The position numbers and the translations under genes are program-made. This document shows, piece after piece, positions 55,196 through 64,000 of a stretch of 64,000 bases of DNA (the first letter of the stretch is position 1; each line of letters starts with the position of its first letter). This stretch comes from Myroides odoratimimus (GTDB taxonomy: Bacteria; Bacteroidota; Bacteroidia; Flavobacteriales; Flavobacteriaceae), in assembly GCF_001485415.1 (NCBI RefSeq), contig NZ_BCMQ01000002.1, positions 124,001 through 188,000 on the forward strand, written 5' to 3'. The notes below the pieces were generated by a model. That model saw nothing but the letters and a program-made list of their open reading frames with translations, made no database searches and was not told the DNA's origin.

Positions 55196-55957
55196 ATGAT
55201 GAAAAGTATAGGTGCGTTTTTCAGTTCACTTTGGCGACTGTGGTTTTATATCTGGATGGTAATTGTTATTTTACTATTATCTCCTTTTTTATTGATAACG
55301 ATTGGATCAGAGAAGACATATCCTCAGTTTTTTAAAGTAGCTCGTATCTGGGCTATTCTCGTATTCTACGGAATAGGGATGAGGTATAAGATAGAAGAGG
55401 AGACTCCGTTAGAGAAAGGGAAGAGCTATATGTTTATTGCTAATCATACTTCGATGTTAGACATTATGATGATGCTTATCCTTGTAAAGGACAATCCTTT
55501 TGTCTTTGTAGGTAAGAAAGAATTATCGAGTATTCCAGTGTTTGGGTTCTTTTATAAACGTGCTTGTATTCTAGTAGATAGAAAGGATGCAAGAAGTAAG
55601 AAGCAGGTATTCGACAGCGCACAAGAGCGTTTAAGTAGAGGGCTGAGCATCTGCATTTTTCCAGAAGGAGGCGTGACAGATGATAGAACGATCATACTAG
55701 ACAGCTTTAAGGATGGGGCTTTTCGGCTTGCTATAGATCATCAGATACCGATAGCTCCTTTAGCGTTTGGTAGGTTGAGACATTATTTCCCTTTTGTATG
55801 GGGGATAGGGCACCCAGGAGTGGTACCAGTCAAGATATTCCCTTGTATAGAAACGAAAGGGCTGACCTTAGAGAATAAAAAAGAAGTAAGAGATATGGCT
55901 TTTAATCTATTATATGATCCTGTGCTAGAATGGGAGAAGGAATATAAAGCGAAATAA
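55196..55957 (+). CDS. plsC: 1-acyl-sn-glycerol-3-phosphate acyltransferase
   Basis: 253 residues. One or two N-terminal membrane helices, then the acyltransferase motif NHTSMLD (HxxxxD), FVGKKELSSIPVFGFFYKRACILVDR and FPEGG. It adds the second acyl chain in phospholipid synthesis at the inner membrane. The start could be the first or second Met. Other lipid A or ornithine-lipid acyltransferases share this fold, so the substrate is inferred. Confidence 0.88.
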   Translation: MMKSIGAFFSSLWRLWFYIWMVIVILLLSPFLLITIGSEKTYPQFFKVARIWAILVFYGIGMRYKIEEETPLEKGKSYMFIANHTSMLDIMMMLILVKDNPFVFVGKKELSSIPVFGFFYKRACILVDRKDARSKKQVFDSAQERLSRGLSICIFPEGGVTDDRTIILDSFKDGAFRLAIDHQIPIAPLAFGRLRHYFPFVWGIGHPGVVPVKIFPCIETKGLTLENKKEVRDMAFNLLYDPVLEWEKEYKAK

Positions 55958-55960
55958 TGC

Positions 55961-55998
55961 AAAAAGCGGTGAGACAACGAAGATCTCACCGCTTTTTT
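55961..55998. terminator. bidirectional terminator
   Basis: AAAAAGCGGTGAGA and TCTCACCGCTTTTT arms with a 9-base loop, between convergent genes. Confidence 0.88.
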
Positions 55999-56020
55999 AG
56001 TTATAGTGTGGTTTATGGAT

Positions 56021-56902
56021 TCACAGTTGTATAATACCTGCTCCTGAAATTCTACCACTAGCATGAACGAAGTCATTCATAGATTGGTTTTGTTCAGTAG
56101 ACAGTTTACTGTAATTAATATCAAGTTTAGAACGGCTCATTGATAAATCAAATAGTTCTTTTTGAATCTCTTTTTGACGGCCTGCATCAGTTGAAGTTTT
56201 AAACTCTTCTACTAGTGCCATCTCTTGTTTATAAGAAGCAATCACATCTTCTTGCGGCACGTCTGGTAGCTTTAGTTCTAATGCATTAGGCTCTGTAATC
56301 GTACACGCTCCTCCCGCAACCATGTTCTGTTGGTGAAAACCTTTGCTCTCTGCAGGTAAATCTTCATCGTAGAAAGCTATGAACTCTGCTTTAGTAAAGA
56401 ATTTATTGTAGAAGTTACCTACAGCATTCTTATTATGCGTAATCTGTTCTTCAGGATATTCTTCACCTAAGAAGTAAGTACACCTATATAAGTTATTATC
56501 TATAAATAGAGCGTTAGTCGATTTGATATTATCTTCATAAAGTACATCATCAATAACAACTTCTCTCGCAGTAGAACCAAATTTGTCAAAGTTTCCTTCT
56601 GTAGCATATACCATAGAGAAGATATAGTGTGGTTCTAAAGTTGGGTTGATGATACCACCAGAGTTTTGTTTGAATACATTGAACTTGTTTTTTTGTCCAT
56701 TGTAGTCTAATTCGTGCACACCATTATCTAGTTTTAATACCTCAAAGGTATTTGGGGCTAGGGTATATTTTTGATTATCTAGTGATACTGTAATCTCTTT
56801 ATCAGTTGGGTTAGATAGATAAAAATCATGTCTTTTAAACGGATCGTCGCAGCTAATAAAGGTCATAATTGTTAGCAATAGTGCTAATAATCGTAATTTC
56901 AT
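56021..56902 (-). CDS. lipoprotein of unknown function
   Basis: 293 residues. Lipobox FISC (Cys18). Residues 30-75 look like a small beta domain (FYLSNPTDKEITVSLDNQKYTLAPNTFEVLKLDNGVHELDYNGQ). The rest is acidic and partly helical, with EMALVEEFKTSTDAGRQKEIQKELFDLS near 225-255. I do not recognise the family. It is in the envelope and stands alone. Confidence 0.8.
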   Translation of the reverse strand: MKLRLLALLLTIMTFISCDDPFKRHDFYLSNPTDKEITVSLDNQKYTLAPNTFEVLKLDNGVHELDYNGQKNKFNVFKQNSGGIINPTLEPHYIFSMVYATEGNFDKFGSTAREVVIDDVLYEDNIKSTNALFIDNNLYRCTYFLGEEYPEEQITHNKNAVGNFYNKFFTKAEFIAFYDEDLPAESKGFHQQNMVAGGACTITEPNALELKLPDVPQEDVIASYKQEMALVEEFKTSTDAGRQKEIQKELFDLSMSRSKLDINYSKLSTEQNQSMNDFVHASGRISGAGIIQL

Positions 56903-57051
56903 ATTATTGATTTGTGTTTTATTGAACTACAAAATTAAGTGATTCTCCTTTTAGTGCCTAGTGTTAATGGATTATTATATAAAAGGCGTTGGTATTGTTG
57001 AGATACTTTTTTTGTACTATTTAACGTTATTATGTATTGATTAATAGATGT

Positions 57052-57336
57052 ATGGCTTTAGATAGACAGCATAAGAAAATTGTGTTGAGAGGAATATTTA
57101 GTAGTTTACCTATGCTATTAGGCCTTTCTGTTTTGTTTATCATTGCAGAAGGTAAAGGAGTTTTTCTAATTCCTTGTAAAACTCTATGTTATTGGTTTTA
57201 TGTATATAGCAGTATTGACGTTATGATATGCTGCACTAGCAGGATTTATAGGTTGATATATAAAAAAATCCCTCACAATACTATTGTAAGGGATTCATAT
57301 TTAAGGATAGAAACAATTAAGCTTCTTTATTTTTGA
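57052..57336 (+). CDS. doubtful small membrane-like ORF
   Basis: 94 codons from ATG with two hydrophobic stretches ([15 protein letters not shown] and [15 protein letters not shown]) and several Arg/Lys. It runs through the recA terminator and 20 bases into the recA coding end on the other strand, which makes it unlikely to be a normal gene. I keep it only as a possibility; otherwise 56903-57260 is noncoding. Confidence 0.2.
   Translation: MALDRQHKKIVLRGIFSSLPMLLGLSVLFIIAEGKGVFLIPCKTLCYWFYVYSSIDVMICCTSRIYRLIYKKIPHNTIVRDSYLRIETIKLLYF
57261..57295 (-). terminator. recA terminator
   Basis: AATCCCT/AGGGATT and ACAAT/ATTGT stacked stems with one mismatch. The minus strand continues TTTTTTTATA. 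Confidence 0.8.
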
Positions 57337-58321
57337 TTTCGTCCTTGATTAATTGTTCAAGTTCTTCCATTAGTTCAGGGTTGTCTTTAATCACTGATTT
57401 CACAGCATCACGACCTTGTCCTAATTTAGTATCACCGTAGCTAAACCAAGATCCGCTTTTCTTCACGATTTCATAGTCTACAGCCATATCCAGTACTTCA
57501 CCTACTTTAGAGATACCTTCACCATACATGATATCAAACTCAGCTGTACGGAAAGGAGGTGCTACTTTATTCTTCACGATTTTTACTTTCGTTCTGTTAC
57601 CGATCACATTCTCACCATCTTTAATCTGAGTAGACTTACGAATATCTAGACGTACAGAAGCGTAGAACTTCAATGCGTTACCTCCTGTAGTAGTCTCAGG
57701 GTTACCGAACATTACACCGATTTTATCACGCAACTGGTTAATGAAGAATACAGTACAGTTAGTCTTGCTAATAGTAGAAGTTAACTTTCTCAATGCTTGA
57801 GACATTAAACGAGCGTGTAATCCCATTTTAGAATCTCCCATCTCTCCTTCGATTTCACTCTTAGGAGTTAAGGCAGCAACAGAGTCAATTACTACTAAGT
57901 CAATAGCTCCAGAACGAATTAAGTTCTCAGCGATCTCTAATGCTTGCTCACCATTGTCTGGTTGAGATATAATTAAGTTGTCGATGTCTACACCTAGTTT
58001 TTGTGCATAGAAACGGTCAAAAGCATGCTCCGCATCAATGAATGCTGCGATACCACCTGCTTTTTGTGCTTCTGCGATAGCGTGTAAAGTTAAAGTCGTC
58101 TTACCTGATGATTCTGGACCGTATATCTCTATAATTCTTCCTCTAGGGAACCCTCCTACACCTAATGCAAGGTCAATACCTAGTGATCCTGAAGAAATAA
58201 CTTCTACCTCTTCTACAGCAGTATCTCCCAACTTCATTACTGTTCCTTTACCATAAGTTTTGTCTAACTTATCAAGTGTAAGTTGTAACGCTTTTAATTT
58301 TGCTTCTTTATCTGCACTCAT
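57317..58321 (-). CDS. recA: recombinase RecA
   Basis: 334 residues. Walker [11 protein letters not shown] near 69-78, Walker [11 protein letters not shown], and the DNA-binding loop region [36 protein letters not shown] are intact. It does strand exchange and homologous recombination and supports SOS. No SOS box can be named with confidence for this phylum. A promoter is proposed at 58351-58380. Confidence 0.98.
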   Translation of the reverse strand: MSADKEAKLKALQLTLDKLDKTYGKGTVMKLGDTAVEEVEVISSGSLGIDLALGVGGFPRGRIIEIYGPESSGKTTLTLHAIAEAQKAGGIAAFIDAEHAFDRFYAQKLGVDIDNLIISQPDNGEQALEIAENLIRSGAIDLVVIDSVAALTPKSEIEGEMGDSKMGLHARLMSQALRKLTSTISKTNCTVFFINQLRDKIGVMFGNPETTTGGNALKFYASVRLDIRKSTQIKDGENVIGNRTKVKIVKNKVAPPFRTAEFDIMYGEGISKVGEVLDMAVDYEIVKKSGSWFSYGDTKLGQGRDAVKSVIKDNPELMEELEQLIKDEIKNKEA

Positions 58322-58350
58322 TTTTTATAAAAATTAGATTCTTACTGATG

Positions 58351-58380
58351 TAAAAGTAATATAAATTAATTACAGTCCAA
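58351..58380 (-). promoter_or_regulatory. promoter of recA
   Basis: TTG, 19-base spacer, TACTTTTA (last base off the TAnnTTTG consensus) on the minus strand, 30 bases before the ATG. Confidence 0.5.
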
Positions 58381-58618
58381 GAGAGTAGTATCATTATGCT
58401 ATGAATTATAGCAGGTGAGCACGATCTCTTTGCTATGATATAATTTATAGCAATGTGTTGTTTTTAACCTCGTCCTTGTGATAGTATGATGTAGGAGAAA
58501 TAATCCTAAAAATAAGGGTTTGAATTTTAGGAGAATGTACCCTAAGATAAGGTTTAGACAATGGGTGATGAGATTTAGACGTTGTTTTAAGTGATAAGGG
58601 AATGATCAGTATTTGATA

Positions 58619-58691
58619 GGCTAGTGATAGGCTATTTTATGCACTTTTAAGCCGACCAAATGCCCATCACTAGCCGACCATAAGCCGACCA
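58619..58691. repeat. inverted repeat plus triple GCCGACCA direct repeat
   Basis: GGCTAGTGATAGGC at 58619-58632 pairs with GCCCATCACTAGCC at 58662-58675 with one mismatch. GCCGACCA occurs at 58651, 58673 and 58684. The gap 58322-58895 holds nothing else that I recognise. Confidence 0.6.
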
Positions 58692-58895
58692 CCTCAATTG
58701 TGATTGGAAAAATAAGACATGATGGCTTCGTTCTTTTAGGAGATAGTATGTGAGTTTAAGTGTGTGGTGTTGCATTTGTAGTAGGGCTTATTTATAGAAC
58801 GGTTTTGATTTTAGCGTATGGAGAAGTGATGGGGTCTATACTATTTTAGAATTATGTATTTTTAGCACTTAATTTTAGCGTTATTAGGATAATAT

Positions 58896-59960
58896 ATGTA
58901 TCAGGTAAAAAAGTGTTTTAAAGTATTGCTGTTCAATCTGGTAGTGTTGTTTTCATGCTCTAGTTGTGATGGTTTATTCGGAGATAGATTAGTAATAAGT
59001 AATGTAATAGAAGGTACAGAAGACGTTATATTGATTCCTTCTCAAGATAAGGATGGAAAGTGGGGATATGTAGATGAGGATAAGAATTGGGTGATAGAAC
59101 CTCAGTATGCCGACGCTTGGATGTTTAGTAGAGGTATGGCTGTAGCGAGTGTAAGTGATGGTGAGTATGGTATTATAAACACAGTAGGAGAGTGGATGGT
59201 AGAACCAAAGTATCTAATCATCACCACTCATGTAGATAGACGGGGGGCGAAATATTTTATGACACAAAAAGACCATAAGACTACGATATATGATGAGGGA
59301 GGCCATAAGATTACTTCTACTCTGGAGATGATTATCGAGTCTGATACTATTTTTGAGAATGACCGTTATCGATTAGTTGGTAGTAATAATCACTATGGGT
59401 TTATTAACCCAAAAGGAGAGTGGGTTATAGAGCCTCAGTATTCTTTTGGGACACAATTTTCTGAGGGATTAGCTAGTATGAGTCTAGACGATAACAGACG
59501 TGTTATTATCAATGATAAAGGAGATGTTCTCAAGCATTTCTCTGAAGAAATTGGTTATGTCGGAATCTTTAGAAATGGTTTAGCCCCTATACGTAATAGA
59601 GATGCTTATGGTTATGTAAATAAGACAGGAGAGGTAGTTATCGACTATAAATATGTAGATGCAAGTGATTTTAAAGATGGAATTGCTTTCGTACGAGAGG
59701 ATGATTCTAATACTTTTCATTGTATTAATACTTCGGGAGAGACGTTGTTCAGTAAGGAGTGTGACTTTATACTATCAGTAGGTCATGTACTAGTGTATAC
59801 CACTGTGATGGCAAAGACGGGAATCCTGAATAAAAAAGGTGATATCGTATTACCAATAGCCTACGATGTAATCTTCGAGATAGAACAAGAGCATTATGTA
59901 AAGGTGCGTCAAGATGATAAATACTTCTATATAGACTTACGTAATGGTAAGTGTTATTAA
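58896..59960 (+). CDS. WG-repeat lipoprotein
   Basis: 354 residues. Lipobox region LFSCSSC. Six or so WG units, the clearest WGYVDEDKNWVIEPQY, YGIINTVGEWMVEPKY, YGFINPKGEWVIEPQY, YGYVNKTGEVVIDYKY and TGILNKKGDIVLPIAY. It is similar in design to the protein at 1143-2252 but is lipidated and lies in a different context. Structural or binding role; no known reaction. Confidence 0.85.
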   Translation: MYQVKKCFKVLLFNLVVLFSCSSCDGLFGDRLVISNVIEGTEDVILIPSQDKDGKWGYVDEDKNWVIEPQYADAWMFSRGMAVASVSDGEYGIINTVGEWMVEPKYLIITTHVDRRGAKYFMTQKDHKTTIYDEGGHKITSTLEMIIESDTIFENDRYRLVGSNNHYGFINPKGEWVIEPQYSFGTQFSEGLASMSLDDNRRVIINDKGDVLKHFSEEIGYVGIFRNGLAPIRNRDAYGYVNKTGEVVIDYKYVDASDFKDGIAFVREDDSNTFHCINTSGETLFSKECDFILSVGHVLVYTTVMAKTGILNKKGDIVLPIAYDVIFEIEQEHYVKVRQDDKYFYIDLRNGKCY

Positions 59961-60027
59961 ATTATTTAAGGTTAGTTTTTTGTGTAGGAAGTAACTTATC
60001 CCGACTTTTGTAACAAATAGAAACACA

Positions 60028-60606
60028 ATGAAATTACCAATATTAGCATACGGAAATAAAACATTAAAGGTAGACTGTGATGCGATAGATAGCAGTTCTG
60101 AAGACCTAAATAAGCTGATCGATAATATGTGGGAGACTATGGAGAACGCTTATGGATGCGGGCTAGCAGCTCCTCAGATAGGAGAGACTAAACAGCTATT
60201 CGTAGTAGATAGTATCGTGATGTATGAGAATGCAGAAGAGGATGAGCGCAAAGCTAATTTCGCAGAGGGAGATACAGGGATGCGCGAGACATTTATCAAT
60301 GCACGTATTATCGGTAAATCTGACGAGACATGGGATGAGGTAGAAGGATGTCTAAGTATTCCTGATATTTTTAAGCGAGTTACGCGTCCATGGTCTATCA
60401 CGATAGAGTACCTAGATAGAGATTTTAAACCTCATACTAAGACGTTCCACGGTACTACAGCGCGTATTATACAACATGAGTATGATCATACGAGAGGGGT
60501 GTTATTTACAGATCGATTAAGCTCATTGACTAAAAAGTTGATAGGTACAAAGCTTAATAAAATTATGAATGGTAAGGTATTTACTGATTATAAAATGAAA
60601 CCATAA
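60028..60606 (+). CDS. def: peptide deformylase
   Basis: 192 residues. The three motifs are GCGLAAPQ at 43-50, EGCLSIP with the metal-binding Cys108, and QHEYDH with His150, Glu151 and His154. It removes the formyl group from nascent proteins. An insert of about 20 residues (YENAEEDERKANFAEGDTG) after the first strand is common in Bacteroidota forms. A GACTTTTG element about 20 bases upstream is a weak promoter match. Confidence 0.97.
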   Translation: MKLPILAYGNKTLKVDCDAIDSSSEDLNKLIDNMWETMENAYGCGLAAPQIGETKQLFVVDSIVMYENAEEDERKANFAEGDTGMRETFINARIIGKSDETWDEVEGCLSIPDIFKRVTRPWSITIEYLDRDFKPHTKTFHGTTARIIQHEYDHTRGVLFTDRLSSLTKKLIGTKLNKIMNGKVFTDYKMKP

Positions 60607-60613
60607 GGAATAC

Positions 60614-60640
60614 AAAAGTCGCTATAAAAGCGACTTTTTT
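60614..60640 (+). terminator. def terminator
   Basis: AAAAGTCGCT and AGCGACTTTT arms with a 5-base loop, then T. Confidence 0.88.
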
Positions 60641-60850
60641 GTTTTCGGTATATGGGGTTGGGATAGCGTGATTTAGAAGAAGTATATATCATGATGAATC
60701 TTTCTGAGTATGTGGACAGAATAGGTCTGTTCCATTTTTAACTAAAAAACGATTTTTATAAGAAAAGTTTATTTGTAATTAATTGTTTTACTTGTTGTTA
60801 TGAGCTTGGTTAAATTATTCTTAATTTTATTTTTTCACACTTCTCTATCC

Positions 60851-60858
60851 TACTTTTG
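60851..60858 (+). promoter_or_regulatory. -7 element before the tandem lipoproteins
   Basis: TACTTTTG fits TAnnTTTG, 29 bases before the first ATG. Confidence 0.55.
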
Positions 60859-60887
60859 ATCCAACAAAAACAAAGATTTATATCGCT

Positions 60888-61313
60888 ATGAAATTAACAA
60901 AAATGACTTTAGCTATTGCATTAGTAGCTATTACTTTCGCTTCTTGTAAACAACAAACTGAAGCTCCTGTAACTGAAGAAACAACAACTACTGAAGTAGT
61001 AGAAGAGACTACAGCGCCTGAGGCTGTGGACACTACAGTATTAGTTGCGTCTTGGACTCAACCAAACCCTATTAATGATAAAGAAGTACAAGGATTCGAA
61101 TTAAAAGAGGACGGAACAGCTACTTCTATTAATATGGCTACACTTAAAACAAATAAGTGGTGGGTAGAAGGAGATAAATTGTTCTTAGAACAAGAGAGTA
61201 TCGGTAATGGTACATCTAGTGTAGATACTGTGTCATACCAATTTGAGGTGGTTGATGGTAAAACATTAAACCTAGTGAATGGTGAGTCAAAAGAATCATT
61301 CACTAAAAAGTAA
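60888..61313 (+). CDS. small lipocalin-like lipoprotein, copy 1
   Basis: 141 residues. Lipobox FASC (Cys20), a Thr/Glu-rich linker (QQTEAPVTEETTTTEVVEETT), then a beta-rich domain of about 90 residues with SWTQPNPINDKEVQGFELKEDGTATSI, as in lipocalin-like domains. It is clearly related to the next gene, with 25 bases between them. Function unknown; envelope. Confidence 0.82.
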   Translation: MKLTKMTLAIALVAITFASCKQQTEAPVTEETTTTEVVEETTAPEAVDTTVLVASWTQPNPINDKEVQGFELKEDGTATSINMATLKTNKWWVEGDKLFLEQESIGNGTSSVDTVSYQFEVVDGKTLNLVNGESKESFTKK

Positions 61314-61338
61314 TCTAATTTAGATTTTTTAAGTACAA

Positions 61339-61755
61339 ATGAAACAAACAGTTCTTGCTTTAGCTTTTGTAGCTATCGCTTTCGCTTCTTGTAAACAACA
61401 GACAGAAGCTCCAGTAGTGGAAGAAACTACACCAACAGAAACAGTAGCTGAGTCTACTCCTGTCATTCTTGATATGAAACACTTGGTAGGTGCATGGACA
61501 CAGCCAAATGGAGCAGATGCAAGTCTACTACAAGGATTCGAACTAAAAGAGGACGGGACAATGTCTTCTATCAAGGACAAGGCTAACGAATTCACTAAAT
61601 GGAAGATGGTAGATAATACTGTTATCTTCGAAACAGCGATGGTAGGTACTGATTCTACTTCTGTGAAGTCTGCTACCTTTACGTATGAGATGACAGATCA
61701 GAATACATTAAAGCTTACTGCTAATGGTGTGACGGAAGTGTTCACTAAACAATAA
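61339..61755 (+). CDS. small lipocalin-like lipoprotein, copy 2
   Basis: 138 residues. Same plan as the preceding gene: lipobox FASC, CKQQTEAPV linker, then GAWTQPNGADASLLQGFELKEDGTMSSI and a C-terminal VTEVFTKQ. The shared words show a tandem duplication. No frameshift or loss of domain is seen, so both copies are probably functional. Confidence 0.82.
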   Translation: MKQTVLALAFVAIAFASCKQQTEAPVVEETTPTETVAESTPVILDMKHLVGAWTQPNGADASLLQGFELKEDGTMSSIKDKANEFTKWKMVDNTVIFETAMVGTDSTSVKSATFTYEMTDQNTLKLTANGVTEVFTKQ

Positions 61756-61780
61756 GAACTACTATTATTTATATAAACAG

Positions 61781-61815
61781 AAGCTACCTCAAAAGGGTAG
61801 CTTTCGTTATTTTTG
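61781..61815 (+). terminator. probable terminator after the tandem lipoproteins
   Basis: AAGCTACC and GGTAGCTT arms with a 7-base loop, followed by a broken T run. Confidence 0.55.
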
Positions 61816-61834
61816 TAAGTATAATATAAAGGTA

Positions 61835-62215
61835 ATGATGGAACATAAAGAACTTAATTTGTCAGTAGTAGAGCTAAAGTCGTTTATCCCGTGTAAGGAC
61901 TTTGAGGTGTCTAAAGCGTTCTATACTGCTATTGGATTTAAGATAGTATGGCAGAGTGAAGAACTGTGCTTGCTTGATTGTGGAACGGAGAAGTTCTTTT
62001 TACAGAATTTTTATAATCAAGAGGCTGCAGAGAATCTAATGTTTCATTTGCAAGTAGAGAATGCAGATGATTGGTACACACATCTGCAAAACCTAGATCT
62101 TCAGTCAAAATATGCTATCCGACTGACGGCTGTAGAAGACAGAGCGTGGATGATGAGAGACTTTTTATTAATAGATCCATCTGGAGTGCTGTGGCGTATA
62201 GCACATAATATCTAA
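61835..62215 (+). CDS. glyoxalase/bleomycin-resistance (VOC) family protein
   Basis: 126 residues with two beta-alpha-beta-beta-beta modules: SFIPCKDFEVSKAFYTAIGFKIVWQSEELCLLDCG and LMFHLQVENADDWYTHLQNL ... DPSGVLWRIAHNI. The substrate is unknown; this fold serves dioxygenases, glyoxalases and drug-binding proteins alike. The start is the first or second Met. Confidence 0.85.
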   Translation: MMEHKELNLSVVELKSFIPCKDFEVSKAFYTAIGFKIVWQSEELCLLDCGTEKFFLQNFYNQEAAENLMFHLQVENADDWYTHLQNLDLQSKYAIRLTAVEDRAWMMRDFLLIDPSGVLWRIAHNI

Positions 62216-62244
62216 TGCTGTCCAATGGACTTAGTATAATTATT

Positions 62245-62268
62245 AGCTACCTGTTGGGTGGCTTTTTC
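62245..62268 (+). terminator. terminator of the VOC gene
   Basis: AGCTACC and GGTGGCT arms (one wobble) with a 5-base loop and a T run. Confidence 0.65.
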
Positions 62269-62296
62269 TATTTTTACTAGTCAGAAAAAGATAGAT

Positions 62297-62743
62297 ATGA
62301 CGACAACAGACTTGAGTAAGCTACAATATTATATAGATGTGTTACCTGCTAGATTAGAGCAGTTTACAGAAGAAGAATTTTCTTATAAAGAAACAGAGGG
62401 TAAGTGGAGTAAAAAAGAGATACTAGGACATCTTATCGATAGTGCGACTAATAATCATCACCGTTTTGTTAGAGGTCAGTTTGAGGACAATCCTGTTGTT
62501 TCTTATGCACAGAATGAATGGGTAGAAGTGAGTGCTTATCAGCAAATGCAACAAGACACTGTGATTAGAACATGGAAGATGTATAATGCATTTCTCTTAG
62601 AGATAGTTTGTAATATTTCTGTTGAGGTTTTGAATACTAAAATGGCTAATGGTCATACGCTTGCCTTTTTAGTAGAAGATTATGTAAGTCATTTAGAACA
62701 CCATTTAGGTCAGATATTCGATGATTTTGATTTTAAGGCATAG
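62297..62743 (+). CDS. DinB-like family protein
   Basis: 148 residues from the ATG at 62297, since the longer frame overlaps the preceding terminator. A four-helix bundle with GKWSKKEILGHLIDSATNNHHRF and a C-terminal YVSHLEHHLGQIFDDF, whose His residues form the metal site of the DinB/YfiT superfamily. Enzymes of this group are thiol-dependent metal hydrolases or transferases; the exact reaction is unknown. Confidence 0.85.
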   Translation: MTTTDLSKLQYYIDVLPARLEQFTEEEFSYKETEGKWSKKEILGHLIDSATNNHHRFVRGQFEDNPVVSYAQNEWVEVSAYQQMQQDTVIRTWKMYNAFLLEIVCNISVEVLNTKMANGHTLAFLVEDYVSHLEHHLGQIFDDFDFKA

Positions 62744-62750
62744 GGATAAA

Positions 62751-62787
62751 CAAGAAGAGGTTGACCTATACAGTCAACCTCTTCTTG
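62751..62787. terminator. bidirectional terminator
   Basis: CAAGAAGAGGTTGAC and GTCAACCTCTTCTTG arms, 15 pairs with a 7-base loop, between convergent genes. Confidence 0.9.
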
Positions 62788-62806
62788 TTTAGATAATACA
62801 TGTGTA

Positions 62807-63136
62807 TTACTTAATAAAGCTAAGTGTCTTATCTGACCATTCACCGATAAGAGGTAATGGTTTTTTCTTTTCTCCTGCTGCATTAAGTATTCCCATAATC
62901 ATATATAAAAGAATAATTAAGTATAACACTAGTGCTATCATGCCTGCAATGATTGGGAATATACCTGCTATTACTCGTATAACAAGTGATAAAACGAAGC
63001 TTAAGATTAATACACCAAATGATTGTCTTAGGTGGTATTTTAGTAAATCATTTGCTTTTTCTTTTCCTACAAAGAATGCTACTAACCATCCAATTAATGT
63101 GATGTATGATACGATTGATAAAGTTTTATTGTCCAT
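62807..63136 (-). CDS. DUF4870 small membrane protein
   Basis: 109 residues with three hydrophobic helices (LSIVSYITLIGWLVAFF, FGVLILSFVLSLVIRVIAGIF, MIALVLYLIILLYMIMGIL) and a LLKYHLRQSFGV loop, the DUF4870/Tic20-like pattern. Inner membrane; function unknown. The following gap 63137-63427 shows no feature. Confidence 0.85.
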   Translation of the reverse strand: MDNKTLSIVSYITLIGWLVAFFVGKEKANDLLKYHLRQSFGVLILSFVLSLVIRVIAGIFPIIAGMIALVLYLIILLYMIMGILNAAGEKKKPLPLIGEWSDKTLSFIK

Positions 63137-63427
63137 TTTATGAGTTTTATTGGAAACAAATATCTGTATAATTGTCTCATATATTATTGTTTAGACTTGT
63201 CTATTTCGCAAAAATGGCTGTTTATGGGGATATTTAAGTAGTGTATTATCGCGTTCAATTCATAACAAAAGATAAATCTATAAGGTCAAGTATTCTTACA
63301 GAATACCTTTTGTAGAGGAGATGCTTAAAATAGAAGCTGAGGTTCTAAAAAAAGGATTGAATAATTTGATAGTTAACTATTTATGTAAATTTTATAAGGT
63401 TCAATTCTCATTTTTAAATCTAAATAC

Positions 63428-63435
63428 TATCTTTG
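63428..63435 (+). promoter_or_regulatory. -7 element of trhO
   Basis: TATCTTTG fits TAnnTTTG, 61 bases before the ATG. Confidence 0.5.
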
Positions 63436-63496
63436 CACCGAAATTCTTCCATTTAGGATTTCAAACATATATAATCTACACTTAAAAGTATATAGC

Positions 63497-64000
63497 ATGC
63501 AACTGTATAACACATTAAGCGCAGAGGAAAGAGCTGAACTTATCGAGCAAGCGGGAGAGAACCGTTTGACTTTATCTTTCTATGCGTACGCCAAAATAGA
63601 AAACCCACAACAATTTAGAGACGATTTATTCCTAGCTTGGGATGCATTAGACGCTTTAGGACGTATTTATGTAGCTCATGAGGGGATCAATGCTCAGATG
63701 TCTGTACCTGCATCTAAGTTTGATGCATTCAGAGAGACGTTAGAGCAGTATGACTTCATGAAAGGAATTCGTCTGAATGTAGCTGTAGAGCAAGATGACT
63801 TATCATTCTTAAAATTAACAGTAAAGGTTAGACACAAGATCGTAGCTGATGGTCTAAACGATGATACATTTGATGTTACGAATAAGGGAATTCACTTAAA
63901 GGCAAAAGAATTCAACGAATTATTAGAAGACCCTAACACGGTCGTAGTGGACTTTAGAAACCACTATGAGAGTGAAGTAGGGCACTTCGTAGGAGCGATC
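63497..64000 (+). CDS. trhO: tRNA uridine(34) hydroxylase TrhO (YceA), N-terminal part
   Basis: 168 codons up to the window end. FYAYAKIENPQQFRDDLFLAWDALDALGRIYVAHEGINAQMSVP is the N-terminal acylphosphatase-like block, and VVVDFRNHYESEVGHF begins the rhodanese domain, whose Cys is beyond the edge. It makes 5-hydroxyuridine at tRNA position 34 from prephenate-linked chemistry. Confidence 0.92.
   Translation, partial: MQLYNTLSAEERAELIEQAGENRLTLSFYAYAKIENPQQFRDDLFLAWDALDALGRIYVAHEGINAQMSVPASKFDAFRETLEQYDFMKGIRLNVAVEQDDLSFLKLTVKVRHKIVADGLNDDTFDVTNKGIHLKAKEFNELLEDPNTVVVDFRNHYESEVGHFVGAI

Noticed and set aside
1-64000. CRISPR arrays, tRNA and rRNA genes
   Set aside because: I found no regularly spaced repeat array with unique spacers, and no cloverleaf or rRNA-like segments when reading the gaps.

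Overview
The window looks like chromosome of a member of the Bacteroidota, class Flavobacteriia. The DNA is AT-rich. Many genes are preceded by the Bacteroidota-type -7 element TAnnTTTG, several lipoproteins have short lipoboxes, and there is a flexirubin-type pigment locus, a SufABCD/SufSE set and flavobacterial families such as DUF4837, DUF2480 and DUF3078. Myroides or a close relative is my best guess from gene content; that is inference.

Layout. 1-5146: end of a flexirubin/aryl-polyene locus (ketosynthase, ketoreductase, a WG-repeat protein, an aromatic amino acid ammonia-lyase, and a divergent flavin halogenase/monooxygenase). 5147-7910: a 2.7 kb gene-free region with eight DnaA-box-like 9-mers, all in one orientation, and a visible switch from A/C-rich to G/T-rich plus strand. 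I read it as the chromosomal origin, oriC. Five parS-like centromere sites follow between 6664 and 10305, around ybeY and mnmG; one forms the core of the mnmG terminator hairpin. 11-29 kb: housekeeping genes (methyltransferase, Skp-like lipoprotein, PIF1-like helicase, holB, pgk, mltD-like, kup, rnpA) and secreted or cell-surface hydrolases. 29.3-30.5 kb: a RAYT transposase flanked by REP-like palindromes, next to a second copy of an 82-nt structured repeat that also lies beside the origin.

30.8-46 kb: iron and iron-sulfur region. sufABCD and sufSE-DUF59-DUF2480 are separated by an opposite-strand block holding nrdB-nrdA (ribonucleotide reductase without an ATP cone) and a hemin uptake operon hmuTUVS. 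46-49 kb: asnA, preceded by what appears to be a classical translation-coupled attenuator: a 26-codon leader ORF with eight Asn codons, an antiterminator segment and an intrinsic terminator. This is the most striking regulatory find. 49-64 kb: hflX, a Ser/Arg/Tyr-rich secreted repeat protein, S1/P1 nuclease, thioesterase, SPOR protein, dprA, trpS, plsC, recA, a second WG-repeat lipoprotein, def, two tandem paralogous lipoproteins, small enzymes, and the start of trhO.

All calls come from reading the sequence and remembered family motifs. No database search, folding program or skew computation was run.
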